Source: Buttiauxella sp965119215
Lineage (GTDB): Bacteria > Pseudomonadota > Gammaproteobacteria > Enterobacterales > Enterobacteriaceae
Length of the DNA: 64,000 bases
Reading direction: 5' to 3'
NCBI GenBank assembly: GCA_965119215.1
Contig: CBCPKK010000005.1
Location: 418,490-482,489 of the forward strand
Part shown: positions 24,769-33,123 of the stretch, in pieces
Layout: every line of letters begins with the position of its first letter
How positions within the stretch are numbered: position 1 is the stretch's first letter
Notes under the pieces: model-generated
Told to the model about the DNA's origin: nothing
Databases searched by the model: none
The model's input: only the letters and a program-made list of their open reading frames with translations
Program-made: the position numbers and the translations under genes

Positions 24769-26163
24769 ATGAAAGCATTTCCTGAGACGTTTCTGTGGGG
24801 CGGCGCGATTGCCGCAAATCAGGTAGAAGGCGCATGGCAGGAAGACGGAAAGGGGATTTCAACCTCTGACGTTCAACCGCACGGTGTGTTTGGTGATGTC
24901 GTGGAACGTAAGCCGGGTGATTTTGGCATTAAAGACGTGGCGATTGATTTCTATCACCGTTACCCAGAAGACATCGCGCTGTTTGCAGAAATGGGATTTA
25001 GCTGTCTGCGTGTTTCCATCGCCTGGACGCGTATCTTCCCGCAGGGTGATGAAACTCAACCAAACGAAGCGGGTCTCGCTTATTACGACCGTCTGTTTGA
25101 TGAGCTGGCAAAACATAACATCACGCCGATGGTGACGCTGTCTCACTACGAAATGCCGTGGGGACTGGTCAAAAATTACGGTGGCTGGGGCAACCGCGAA
25201 GTCATCACTTTCTTTGAGCGTTACGCGCGCAGCGTTTTCACACGCTTCAAAAATAAAGTGAAGTTGTGGCTGACATTTAACGAAATCAACATGTCACTGC
25301 ATGCGCCGATGACCGGTGTCGGGCTTTCAGAAGACAGCAGCAAAGCGGAAATTTATCAGGCGATTCACCATCAGTTGGTTGCCAGTGCGCTGGCGGTAAA
25401 AGCCTGCCACGAAATCATTCCTGATGCGCGTATCGGTAACATGTTGCTGGGCGGCCTGGTGTACCCGCTGAGCTGTAAGCCGGGAGATGTACTGGAAACG
25501 ATGCAGGAAAACCGCAACTGGCTGTTCTTTGGTGATGTGCAGTGCCGTGGTGAATATCCGGGCTATATGCTGCGTTATTTCCGTGACAAAGGCATTAAGC
25601 TGGAAATCTCAGACAGTGACCGTGAAGCGCTGAAAACGACTATCGACTTTATCTCGTTCAGTTATTACATGACGGGTTGCGTCACATCTGATGAAGAACT
25701 GAATGAAAAAGCGCGCGGCAATATTTTAAATATGGTGCCGAACCCGCATCTGGCGAGTTCCGAATGGGGTTGGCAAATTGACCCTGTTGGCCTGCGTATT
25801 TTGCTCAATATGCTGTGGGATCGTTATCAAAAGCCGCTGTTTATCGTCGAAAACGGTTTAGGTGCGAAGGACAAACTCGAGGCTGACGGCACGGTACATG
25901 ACGACTACCGCATCAGCTATCTCAACGATCACTTAGTGCAAGTTGGCGAAGCGATTGAAGATGGTGTCGACGTGCTGGGTTACACCTGCTGGGGGCCAAT
26001 TGACCTGGTGAGCGCCTCGAAAGCCGAGCTGTCTAAACGCTACGGTTTTATTTATGTCGACCGCGATGACCAGGGCAACGGAACGCTTGCACGTTCACGC
26101 AAGAAAAGTTTCAACTGGTATAAAGAAGTGATTGCGAGTAAGGGTAAGAGTTTGAAACGCTAA
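24769..26163 (+). CDS. Family 1 6-phospho-beta-glucosidase
   Basis: 464 residues, the normal GH1 length. The enzyme cleaves the phosphorylated beta-glucoside delivered by the PTS into glucose 6-phosphate and aglycone, in the cytosol. The catalytic acid is Glu172 (TFNEIN, 169-174), the nucleophile Glu361 (IVENGLG, 359-365), and FLWGGAIAANQVEGAW is the family N-terminal signature. Phosphate-binding features near the C-terminus (SASKAELSKRYGFIYVDRDD) are typical of 6-phospho enzymes. It is the last gene of the bglG-bglF operon and corresponds to BglB/AscB-type enzymes; I leave the symbol open. Confidence 0.94.
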   Translation: MKAFPETFLWGGAIAANQVEGAWQEDGKGISTSDVQPHGVFGDVVERKPGDFGIKDVAIDFYHRYPEDIALFAEMGFSCLRVSIAWTRIFPQGDETQPNEAGLAYYDRLFDELAKHNITPMVTLSHYEMPWGLVKNYGGWGNREVITFFERYARSVFTRFKNKVKLWLTFNEINMSLHAPMTGVGLSEDSSKAEIYQAIHHQLVASALAVKACHEIIPDARIGNMLLGGLVYPLSCKPGDVLETMQENRNWLFFGDVQCRGEYPGYMLRYFRDKGIKLEISDSDREALKTTIDFISFSYYMTGCVTSDEELNEKARGNILNMVPNPHLASSEWGWQIDPVGLRILLNMLWDRYQKPLFIVENGLGAKDKLEADGTVHDDYRISYLNDHLVQVGEAIEDGVDVLGYTCWGPIDLVSASKAELSKRYGFIYVDRDDQGNGTLARSRKKSFNWYKEVIASKGKSLKR

Positions 26164-26178
26164 GTTTTATTCACCCGT

Positions 26179-26270
26179 AGACCCCCACCCAGCCTCCCCC
26201 TTGCAAGGGGGAGGGGCTAAAAAACGTTAAGCTCCCTCACCATGCCAGGGGAGGGTTGGGGTGGGGTCCA
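26179..26270. repeat. GC-rich inverted-repeat element (MITE-like) after the bgl operon
   Basis: Two imperfect outer arms, 26179-26203 (GACCCCCACCCAGCCTCCCC region) and 26245-26270 (GGGGAGGGTTGGGGTGGGGT region), are inverted copies of each other. Inside the left part, CCTCCCCCTTGCAAGGGGGAGG-type sequence (26193-26214) is a perfect 22-bp palindrome. No ORF is present. It lies between convergent genes (GH1 and LysR), a usual location for such elements, and may act as a bidirectional transcript end. Confidence 0.65.
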
Positions 26271-26287
26271 TGAGAACATTCAGTTGC

Positions 26288-27202
26288 TCACCCTACCAAC
26301 CGTTTAATAAACCCACGTACCCACATCAGCGCGGCATCACTGTTGTGGCGCTGATGCCACAGTAATGCCACTTCAAACGGAGCCATCTCCAGCGGGACTG
26401 GGCTGCTGCGCAAACCCCAAATCTGCTGCCAGTTCTCACAAAGCCCCTGCGGCACTGTTGCGAGCGTTGGCATCATGCTTAATAAACCCGGCAATGCGGA
26501 AAAATGCGGCGTGGTATAGCTTATCTCGCGCTTCAGCCCTTGCTTAGCTAACAGCGTGTCGATATGGCTGCTGGTGGCCTCACGGTAGCTCACCAGAACA
26601 TGCTGTTGCGCGGCATAAACTTCAGCAGATAGCGGAGCCTCGAGCTGTAACTGCGACGGATGCCAGAGCGTGACAAACTCCATCGGCATCAGCAATTCAC
26701 GTTCCATCCAGCGGGCAGACAGATTTGCCACACTGATTGCCATATCCAGCTCGCCCCCTTCCAGACGCTGTGCATCAGTAAACGGGTCGCTTGCGACTAT
26801 GTTCAGGCGCACGCCTGGAGCGTGTTTAGCTAACGCTGGAACCAGACGCGGCATCAGCCACATTTCCACCCAATCGGTCATGCCGATGGTGACTGTCGCT
26901 TTTGCACTGGCGGGGTTAAATTCTGCCTGCTGGAACAGCGCACTTTGCAATTGCTCAAGCAGTGGCATCAGTTCGGTATGCAGTTCCGTTGCGCGAGCGG
27001 TAGGCTGCATGCGGTGCCCGCTGCGAATAAATAGCGGATCGTCAAACATTTCGCGCAGACGCGCGAGTGAACCGCTCACGGCGGGTTGGCCTAAATGCAG
27101 TTTATCTGCCGCCAGCGAAACGCTCTGTTCGCGAAACAACACGGCAAAAGCAATCAACAGGTTGAGATCGATTTTGCGGAAATCACTTTCTTTGATAGTC
27201 AT
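26288..27202 (-). CDS. LysR-family transcriptional regulator
   Basis: 304 residues from the ATG at 27202, chosen because GGAGAAATA precedes it and LysR proteins are about 300 residues; the frame extends to 27304 without homology. The helix-turn-helix is at about residues 9-68 (FRKIDLNLLIAFAVLFREQSV, SLAADKLHLGQPAVSGSLARLREMFDDPLFIR). The substrate-binding domain follows (VTIGMTDWVEMWLMPRLVPAL). Target unknown: it converges on the bgl operon and diverges from nothing large, the small yohP lying upstream on the same strand. Not matched to a named E. coli regulator. Confidence 0.88.
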   Translation of the reverse strand: MTIKESDFRKIDLNLLIAFAVLFREQSVSLAADKLHLGQPAVSGSLARLREMFDDPLFIRSGHRMQPTARATELHTELMPLLEQLQSALFQQAEFNPASAKATVTIGMTDWVEMWLMPRLVPALAKHAPGVRLNIVASDPFTDAQRLEGGELDMAISVANLSARWMERELLMPMEFVTLWHPSQLQLEAPLSAEVYAAQQHVLVSYREATSSHIDTLLAKQGLKREISYTTPHFSALPGLLSMMPTLATVPQGLCENWQQIWGLRSSPVPLEMAPFEVALLWHQRHNSDAALMWVRGFIKRLVG

Positions 27203-27207
27203 TATTT

Positions 27208-27223
27208 CTCCAATCAATTGGAG
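27208..27223. promoter_or_regulatory. Palindrome overlapping the LysR gene ribosome binding site
   Basis: CTCCAATCAATTGGAG is a 7+2+7 perfect inverted repeat. On the minus strand its right half contains GGAG, the ribosome site of the LysR gene, five bases before its ATG. It could be an operator or a small hairpin hiding the ribosome site. Confidence 0.4.
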
Positions 27224-27313
27224 TGATAATAATGCTTCACCAATACTGTCCGCAAGTTGAACTGACTTTCTGAGGAAATAAAAAGGGGTGCCACAGTGTG
27301 ACACCCGCTGTCA

Positions 27314-27397
27314 TTAGAAAATCATTTTGAACACGCCGGTAACGACCAGTAAGCCAATAATAAAGATAATAAGAACTGCCCAAAGAATAATTTTCAT
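27314..27397 (-). CDS. yohP: Small inner membrane protein YohP (27 aa)
   Basis: Read by eye; too short for ordinary ORF calling. ATG at 27397-27395, TAA at 27316-27314, 27 residues starting MKIILWAVLII and ending TGVFKMIF. It is one membrane-spanning hydrophobic segment and is almost identical to E. coli YohP, differing at about one residue. AGGGAG lies 7 bases upstream. YohP is known as a tiny membrane protein inserted with help from SRP; its role is unclear. As in E. coli it sits next to mdtQ on the dusC side, though here a methyltransferase gene intervenes. Confidence 0.9.
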   Translation of the reverse strand: MKIILWAVLIIFIIGLLVVTGVFKMIF

Positions 27398-27502
27398 CAA
27401 TGCTCCCTGTCTTCTGGCTGGTGTCTAAACAGTATAGGCAAAGATGCACGGAGCGGGGGAGTTGCCTCCCCATAAGCGGAAATTAGGATAAATGGAAGGT
27501 AA

Positions 27503-28240
27503 TCAGATTAGCGGTTTACGTGCAGCGAGCAGGAAAATCATTGGCCGCTCTTTTTCTTCATCAAGCCCTGGATTCTGCGCGATTTGTTCGGCGCTTGGGC
27601 CCCATTCATCGAGCTTTTCGATAACAAACCCGCTGGCAATGAGCGCATTTATCCAGCTCGAAAGTTTGCGGTGCTGCTTTTTCACGCCGTCGGCAAACCA
27701 GTTGCTGATGCGTACACCTTCTTGCTGATAGTGATTTACCGGCCAGGATTTTTGCCCGGTCTGGTCAGCCAGCCAACCCTGTTGCAGCGGTGCGGTATAA
27801 ATCGGATGCTCCGCAGAAAACACCAGCATGCCACCGGGAACCAGCGCCTGATAAAGCGCTTCGAACAGCGCTGGAATATTTTCCAGATAATGCAAAGCCA
27901 GCGAGCTGTAAACCAGATCGACGCTTTGCGCATCCAGATGCAGCTGTTCGAGATCTTCACGGCGATAAACGATGCCATCGCCTGTCGTCATTTCCTGGGC
28001 TTTTTCCAGCATTTTCAACGAAACGTCCAGCCCAACCACAAGCGCTGCACCCTGATCGCGAGCATAGCGGCAGAACCAACCGTAACCGCAGCCTAAATCC
28101 ACCACGGATTTACCTTTTAAGTCAGGCAGCATGGTTTTCATGGTTGCCCATTCCGGCGCGCCATCCAGCCCTTTAATCGAGCGGTCGAGCGTGGCGTATC
28201 CTTCAAAAAACGCCGGGTTGTCGTAGATATTCTGTGTCAT
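27503..28240 (-). CDS. Class I SAM-dependent methyltransferase
   Basis: 245 residues from the ATG at 28240 (AGGAGTTGCA upstream). Motif I is VVDLGCGYGWFCRYA (SAM-binding, about residue 45), followed by VVGLDVSLKML (acidic residue for ribose), DLVYSSLALHYL and PGGMLVFSAEHPIY. This is the Methyltransf_11/25-type fold usually acting on small molecules; the substrate cannot be told. It is absent from this position in E. coli, where yohP and mdtQ adjoin, so it was gained here or lost there. Confidence 0.9.
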   Translation of the reverse strand: MTQNIYDNPAFFEGYATLDRSIKGLDGAPEWATMKTMLPDLKGKSVVDLGCGYGWFCRYARDQGAALVVGLDVSLKMLEKAQEMTTGDGIVYRREDLEQLHLDAQSVDLVYSSLALHYLENIPALFEALYQALVPGGMLVFSAEHPIYTAPLQQGWLADQTGQKSWPVNHYQQEGVRISNWFADGVKKQHRKLSSWINALIASGFVIEKLDEWGPSAEQIAQNPGLDEEKERPMIFLLAARKPLI

Positions 28241-28473
28241 TGCAACTCCTGTTCGCAAAGCCGTAATTGGCAAGAGAAGTCTAGTGAAGTTATTGGCCTG
28301 GGGAAAGTCATGGTTATATTTGCATGAGTGATTTATAGCAGGCTTACTATAACTATTGTAAATAAATTCCAAAATGTATCTCTTATTAACTATGTGTGTA
28401 TTGCCACTGATTCCTAAAATTTTGTGTTTGAGAATGCGTACCCTGAACCCTTCTTTTTTCTCTGTGGCTACTT

Positions 28474-29919
28474 ATGACTTCCTCACGTTTCCCTCTTGTG
28501 GTTACTGGCGTTGCGTTAACGCTCGTTTTGTCCGCCTGTGCCCCTATGCACAATGAAGATGCCGCGCTGGCGCAAAAAACTCCGCAACAACAGCTTGATA
28601 CCAAACTGCCTCCTGAATTGGCTCACGGTTGGCCGGGCAGTGACTGGTGGCGTGATTACCACGACAGCCAGATAAACACGCTGGTTGAGCGCTCTCTCAA
28701 AGACTCGCCAGATCTTGCCGTGGTGGAGCAGCGCATTAAACTTGCGCAGGCGCAGACTCAGATGCAGGAAGCGAATGATGGTCCGCAGTTGGATTTTTCA
28801 GCTGACATTGAACGCCAGAAAATGTCACAGGAAGGTTTGATGGGGCCGTTTGCCCTGACCGACCCCGCAGCAGGCACCACTGGCCCCTATTACACCAACG
28901 GGACTTTTGGGCTAACAGCCAGTTGGGATCTGGATTTGTGGGGTAAAAACCGCGCGGAAGTGGAATCCAGAGTGGGCATAATCAAAGCCAAACAGGCCGA
29001 GCTTGCCCAGGCAAAGCAGGTGATTTCAGCAAACGTGGTGCGCTTGTACTGGGATATGCAAACACTGCTGGCGCTAAAAGAGGTGAAACAGCAAACCCTG
29101 GCCGCGCAGAAGAATATCGTTGATGTGCAAACCCAGCTTTATAGCCGGGGAATTAACTCCTCGATTGACGATGTCGAACCGAATATTGATTTCGTGAAAA
29201 CCCAGCAGCAGCTGGATGATATTGATGGCCGCATAAATATTGCCAAAGCGCAGCTCGCCGCGATTACTGGCGATGCGCATGCCGCAGCCAATATTAAACG
29301 CGCACCGTTGCCGGAAGTGAAAAGCCGTGTGCCGGATCAAATGGGTTATCAACTGCTGGCGCGTCGCCCTGATCTTCAGGAAGCGCACTGGTATATCGAA
29401 TCTTCACTTAGCAGCGTCGATGCCGCTAAAGCTGCGTTTTATCCGGACGTGAACCTGAGCGCTTTCCTGCAAAATGATGCGTTGCACTTAAGCGATTTGT
29501 TCCGTGGTTCAGCTCAGCAATACGGGGCGGTGGCGGGCTTAACGTTGCCTATTTTCGACAGCGGTCGTTTGAACGCTAATCTCGATATCGTGCGTGCGCA
29601 GAGCAATTTGTCGATTGCCAGCTACAACAAAGCGGTAGTCGGTGCGGTAAATGATGTTGAAAAAGCTGCCAGCCAGTTGAATGCGGTCGCGGCTGAAAAC
29701 CAGCATCAGCAGGCCATATTGAAGGGGACGAATAAGCTCAAAACCCTCGCGCAGGCACGCTTTAACGCGGGCATGATTTCAGGTGCCAGAATGAGTGCGG
29801 CGACGCTGCCGAATCTCTCCGAGCAGGCGAAAGCCATTCAACTCCATGGCCAGTGGCTTAACGCCGATGTGCAGTTAATCTCTGCATTAGGCGGCGGTTA
29901 TCAGGCCGGTAAAGTGTGA
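28474..29919 (+). CDS. mdtQ: Outer membrane efflux lipoprotein MdtQ (TolC/NodT family)
   Basis: 481 residues, intact. N-terminal signal with lipobox LSAC (Cys22), then the two repeated outer-membrane-factor halves with long coiled-coil helices: LAVVEQRIKLAQAQTQMQEAN, TASWDLDLWGKNRAEVESR, LLARRPDLQEAHWYIESS and LPIFDSGRLNANLDIVRA. It forms trimeric channels for drug efflux. In E. coli K-12 the gene is broken, so here the ancestral form seems preserved. No pump or adaptor gene is adjacent; partners must be encoded elsewhere. yohF, next to it in E. coli, is missing. Confidence 0.92.
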   Translation: MTSSRFPLVVTGVALTLVLSACAPMHNEDAALAQKTPQQQLDTKLPPELAHGWPGSDWWRDYHDSQINTLVERSLKDSPDLAVVEQRIKLAQAQTQMQEANDGPQLDFSADIERQKMSQEGLMGPFALTDPAAGTTGPYYTNGTFGLTASWDLDLWGKNRAEVESRVGIIKAKQAELAQAKQVISANVVRLYWDMQTLLALKEVKQQTLAAQKNIVDVQTQLYSRGINSSIDDVEPNIDFVKTQQQLDDIDGRINIAKAQLAAITGDAHAAANIKRAPLPEVKSRVPDQMGYQLLARRPDLQEAHWYIESSLSSVDAAKAAFYPDVNLSAFLQNDALHLSDLFRGSAQQYGAVAGLTLPIFDSGRLNANLDIVRAQSNLSIASYNKAVVGAVNDVEKAASQLNAVAAENQHQQAILKGTNKLKTLAQARFNAGMISGARMSAATLPNLSEQAKAIQLHGQWLNADVQLISALGGGYQAGKV

Positions 29920-29923
29920 GGGG

Positions 29924-30493
29924 CTAATCCTGCTGTTTACTCTCGCGGTGCTTAAACCAGTACCGCGCCAGCCACACCAGGGCAACCACGCCTAAAAGCC
30001 AAATCCAGTGCTTAATATGTTGGTCCAGGTTATGCAGCCACGGGCCAACTACTTCGCCACCCAGATAGCCCAGGGTGGTGAAAAGCGTTGCCCAAATCAC
30101 AGCGCCAACAATATTTAGCGGCAGAAAGATTTTCGGCGGCAGGCGACTGGCTCCAATCAACACCGGCCCAATCACGCGAAAACCGTACATAAAGCGCGAA
30201 CCAATCACAAACCAGTATGGATGGCGGTTAATCAGTTTCTGGGCCTTAACGATTTTCTTTTGGTGTTTTTTAAAGCGATCTTTAATTGAGCCGCCAAAGC
30301 GCCTACCAATCAAATACAGCAGTTGATCGCCAATCATGCCGCCCAACGCAACGGACAGAATCACCAGCGGAAATTTCAGTAATCCCTGATGGGCCGCAAC
30401 GCCGCCTAACAGCGTTACCGTTTCCCCTTCGGCCATGCTACCCAATACCAGGGCGGCGTAACCGTAGTGTTCAATCAAATTATTGATATCCAT
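29924..30493 (-). CDS. yohD: DedA-family membrane protein YohD
   Basis: 189 residues from the ATG at 30493 (MDINNLIEHYGYAAL), aligning with E. coli YohD (192). A longer frame to 30508 starts inside the ERIC element. DedA/SNARE-associated proteins are polytopic inner membrane proteins, some shown to flip undecaprenyl phosphate or phosphatidylethanolamine. Family signature: GSMAEGETVTLLGGVAAHQG, GGMIGDQLLYLIGRRFGG and RFMYGFRVIGPVLIGASRLPPKIF. The stop lies 4 bases past the convergent mdtQ end. The leader and ribosome site are supplied by an ERIC element ending 4 bases upstream. Confidence 0.94.
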   Translation of the reverse strand: MDINNLIEHYGYAALVLGSMAEGETVTLLGGVAAHQGLLKFPLVILSVALGGMIGDQLLYLIGRRFGGSIKDRFKKHQKKIVKAQKLINRHPYWFVIGSRFMYGFRVIGPVLIGASRLPPKIFLPLNIVGAVIWATLFTTLGYLGGEVVGPWLHNLDQHIKHWIWLLGVVALVWLARYWFKHRESKQQD

Positions 30494-30497
30494 AACA

Positions 30498-30622
30498 ATA
30501 CCCATCATCCTTCAAGCTGCAGGGGTGTTGGCTGCACTCACTTACCCCAGTCACTTACTTTAGTAAGCTCCTGGGGATAAGCTCACTTGCCGCCTACCTG
30601 CAACTCGAATGCTAAAGGGTAT
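30498..30622. repeat. ERIC (IRU) element, about 125 bp
   Basis: The central inverted repeat CCCCAGTCACTTACTT-TA-GTAAGCTCCTGGGG (30545-30577) matches the classical ERIC core. The ends are inverted too: ATACCC at 30498-30503 against GGGTAT at 30617-30622, and CTTCAAGCTGCAGG against CCTGCAACTCGAA. The length fits the usual 126-127 bp. It occupies the space between divergent yohD and yohC, ending 4 bases from the yohD start codon. Confidence 0.93.
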
Positions 30623-30757
30623 AACTCCTCTTGTTTCTCATATTGTTCTTTATAGTGTAACGCCCCAATTATTTTCAACTGATTAAAAAACAATCTAGCG
30701 CTGTGCATTATACTTTAACGGTGCTCAATCGTTTTTTTTGACATGTCAGGAGGCGTT

Positions 30758-31345
30758 ATGAGTCATGTCTGGGGGCTATTTTCCCATCCTAATCGTGAAA
30801 TGCAGGAAATAAAACGCGAGAACGAAACGGTTTCTCATCACTACACCCATCATGTGTTAATCATGGCGGCCATTCCGGTTATCTGTGCGTTTATTGGCAC
30901 AACCCAAATCGGCTGGAATTTTGGTGATGGTACGTTTGTTCAATTGTCGATGTTTACCGGATTTTATTTAGGCGTACTGTTTTATGCACTGATGTTGGCA
31001 GGTATTGCCGTCATGGGGCGCGTTATCTGGTGGATGGCGCGTAATTACCCGCATCGGCCGTCGCTTGCACGTTGTATGGTGTTTGCCGGTTATGTCGCAA
31101 CCCCGCTTTTTCTGAGCGGCCTTGTGGCACTCTATCCACTGGTTTGGCTGTGTGTTCTGATTGGTGCCGCCGCACTGATTTATACCGGCTACTTGCTGTA
31201 TGTGGGCGTACCCGAGTTCCTGGGCATCAATAGAGAAGAGGGGATGAGCTTTTCTAGCTCAACACTCGCCATTGGTGTATTGGTACTTGAAGTGCTGTTG
31301 GCCCTGAGTGTGATTCTGTGGGGTTACGGGTACAGACTATTTTGA
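30758..31345 (+). CDS. yohC: Inner membrane protein YohC (Yip1 family)
   Basis: 195 residues from the ATG at 30758, with a near-perfect AGGAGG site 6 bases upstream; the GTG/ATG at 30743 is less likely. Yip1-domain protein with five hydrophobic segments from about residue 35. Very close to E. coli YohC across ENETVSHHYTHHVL, ICAFIGTTQIGWNFGDGT, GRVIWWMARNYP and the C-terminal SSSTLAIGVLVLEVLLALSVILWGYGYRLF. Function unknown; often adjacent to pbpG. Confidence 0.94.
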   Translation: MSHVWGLFSHPNREMQEIKRENETVSHHYTHHVLIMAAIPVICAFIGTTQIGWNFGDGTFVQLSMFTGFYLGVLFYALMLAGIAVMGRVIWWMARNYPHRPSLARCMVFAGYVATPLFLSGLVALYPLVWLCVLIGAAALIYTGYLLYVGVPEFLGINREEGMSFSSSTLAIGVLVLEVLLALSVILWGYGYRLF

Positions 31346-31479
31346 TACTCGCTTACGATTCAATTGTGGCAGTTTTCCGGGGCGTCAGAGTATTATGCTG
31401 ACGCCTCGCTCTATTCATAGATACTGTGAACAGATTCGATGGACACATTCCATACCTGAATAATTACAGAAGTGTCACC

Positions 31480-32433
31480 ATGCCGACAAAAATCCGTCTA
31501 TCGTTGCTCAGCCTTGCGCTGATGATTGCTGTACCTTTCGCGTCTCAGGCCGCGAATAAAGCCGCTGTACCCGCCTCGGCACAACACGTTAGCGCCAGCC
31601 AGGAAATCGCCTCCGGCAGCGCCATGATCGTCGATCTGCAAACCAATAAAATTTTATATTCCAGCCATCCAGATCTAGTGCGCCCAATAGCCTCAATAAC
31701 CAAGCTGATGACGGCGATGGTAGTGCTGGATGCGAAATTACCGATGGATGAAATGCTGAGCGTCGACATCAGCCAGACGCCGGAAATGAAAGGTATTTAT
31801 TCCCGCGTACGCCTGAACAGTAAAATCAATCGTAAAGACATGATGTTGCTGGCGTTAATGTCGTCCGAAAACCGTGCGGCAGCGAGCCTTGCGCATCACT
31901 ATCCTGGCGGTTATAACGCGTTTATTCGTGCCATGAATGCGAAAGCGAAATCCTTAGGGATGACGCACACGCGTTATGTGGAACCGACAGGGCTGTCGAT
32001 TCAAAACGTTTCTACGGCGCGTGATTTGTCCAAACTGCTGATTGCTTCAAAGCAATATCCGCTGCTCGGTGAGTTGAGCACCACCAAACAAGATATGGCA
32101 ACGTTCACCAATCCGCCGTATACGTTGCCATTCCGTAATACCAACCATTTGGTTTACAACGATAAATGGAATATTCAGCTAACCAAAACCGGTTTTACTA
32201 ACAACGCAGGGCATTGCCTGGTGATGCGCACCATGATTAATAATCGCCCGGTGGCGCTGGTGGTGTTGGATGCCTTCGGGAAATACACCCACTTTGCGGA
32301 CGCTAACCGTCTGCGCAACTGGATGGAAACCGGCAAGGTGACGCCAGTGCCAGGATCTGCATTGGCTTATAAAAAGCAAAAGGCCGCGCAAATGGCGAGC
32401 AACAGTACACAAGGGAATGCGCTCGACGATTAA
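31480..32433 (+). CDS. pbpG: D-alanyl-D-alanine endopeptidase PBP7
   Basis: 317 residues from the ATG at 31480 (310 in E. coli). Sec signal peptide about 1-24 (ends SQAAN). Serine peptidase motifs: SITK at 72-75 (nucleophile Ser72), SEN at 129-131, KTG at 236-238. PBP7 cleaves D-Ala-meso-DAP cross-bridges in the periplasm. The C-terminus carries a short Lys-rich tail. An upstream ATG at 31426 would add 18 residues before the signal and is rejected. The gene follows yohC in the same direction, as in E. coli. Confidence 0.96.
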   Translation: MPTKIRLSLLSLALMIAVPFASQAANKAAVPASAQHVSASQEIASGSAMIVDLQTNKILYSSHPDLVRPIASITKLMTAMVVLDAKLPMDEMLSVDISQTPEMKGIYSRVRLNSKINRKDMMLLALMSSENRAAASLAHHYPGGYNAFIRAMNAKAKSLGMTHTRYVEPTGLSIQNVSTARDLSKLLIASKQYPLLGELSTTKQDMATFTNPPYTLPFRNTNHLVYNDKWNIQLTKTGFTNNAGHCLVMRTMINNRPVALVVLDAFGKYTHFADANRLRNWMETGKVTPVPGSALAYKKQKAAQMASNSTQGNALDD

Positions 32434-32450
32434 TCGGTCATCGGCATAAA

Positions 32451-33002
32451 TTACGGCAGCGTCCTGTCTCCATCATTGAGCGGGCGCTGCATAATCAACG
32501 TATCTCTCCAGCCGCCAAGTTTAAAACCCACGCTGCGTAACTGCCCAACCACTTCAAAACCCAACTGTTTGTGCAAACGGCATGAACCGGTGTTGTTCTC
32601 ACCGTCGCCGATTATTGCCACCATTTGCCGCCAAGAGCCTTGCTCACAGCGCTCAATAAGATGGCTTAACAGCTCGCGTCCCACGCCTTGTCCGGTCATG
32701 CTGGCGTCGATATAAACCGAATCTTCAATCGTAAAACGATAAGCCGGGCGAGGGCGGTAGACGGTCGCATAGCAATAACCCACCACAATGCCGCTATGCA
32801 GGGCGACTAGCCAGGGAAGCTCTTGCATGAGCACGGCTTGCAGGCGTTCGGCCATTTGGGAAATTGTCGGGGGCGTTTCTTCGAAAGAACCACGGCCATG
32901 TAGCACGTGCCATTCATAAATGGCGGTGATGGCCGGGATATCGTCGGGCGTTGCGTCACGAACTTGTAACCGTGCAAACGGCAATGTTTCGAGCACTGAC
33001 AT
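32451..33002 (-). CDS. GNAT N-acetyltransferase, phosphinothricin/methionine-sulfoximine type
   Basis: 183 residues from the ATG at 33002 (GGAGCGAGAA upstream). The GNAT fold is clear: VRDATPDDIPAITAIYEWHVLHGRGSFEE at the N-terminus, VGYCYATVYRPRPAYRFTIEDSVYID, and the acetyl-CoA pyrophosphate loop GQGVGRELLSHLI. The sequence pattern is that of PAT/MnaT enzymes, which acetylate phosphinothricin, methionine sulfoximine or methionine sulfone. Not present between pbpG and dld in E. coli K-12. No context points to the substrate. Confidence 0.88.
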   Translation of the reverse strand: MSVLETLPFARLQVRDATPDDIPAITAIYEWHVLHGRGSFEETPPTISQMAERLQAVLMQELPWLVALHSGIVVGYCYATVYRPRPAYRFTIEDSVYIDASMTGQGVGRELLSHLIERCEQGSWRQMVAIIGDGENNTGSCRLHKQLGFEVVGQLRSVGFKLGGWRDTLIMQRPLNDGDRTLP

Positions 33003-33123
33003 TTCTCGCTCCTGTACGCAAAAAAAATCAAAGTGGCATGAGGTCACACCACCTTGCGGTATTTTAATCTAGTACGAAAAAGAAGCTAAAAACAGCCCAG
33101 GATCTGGTGGTTGACAGTATAAA

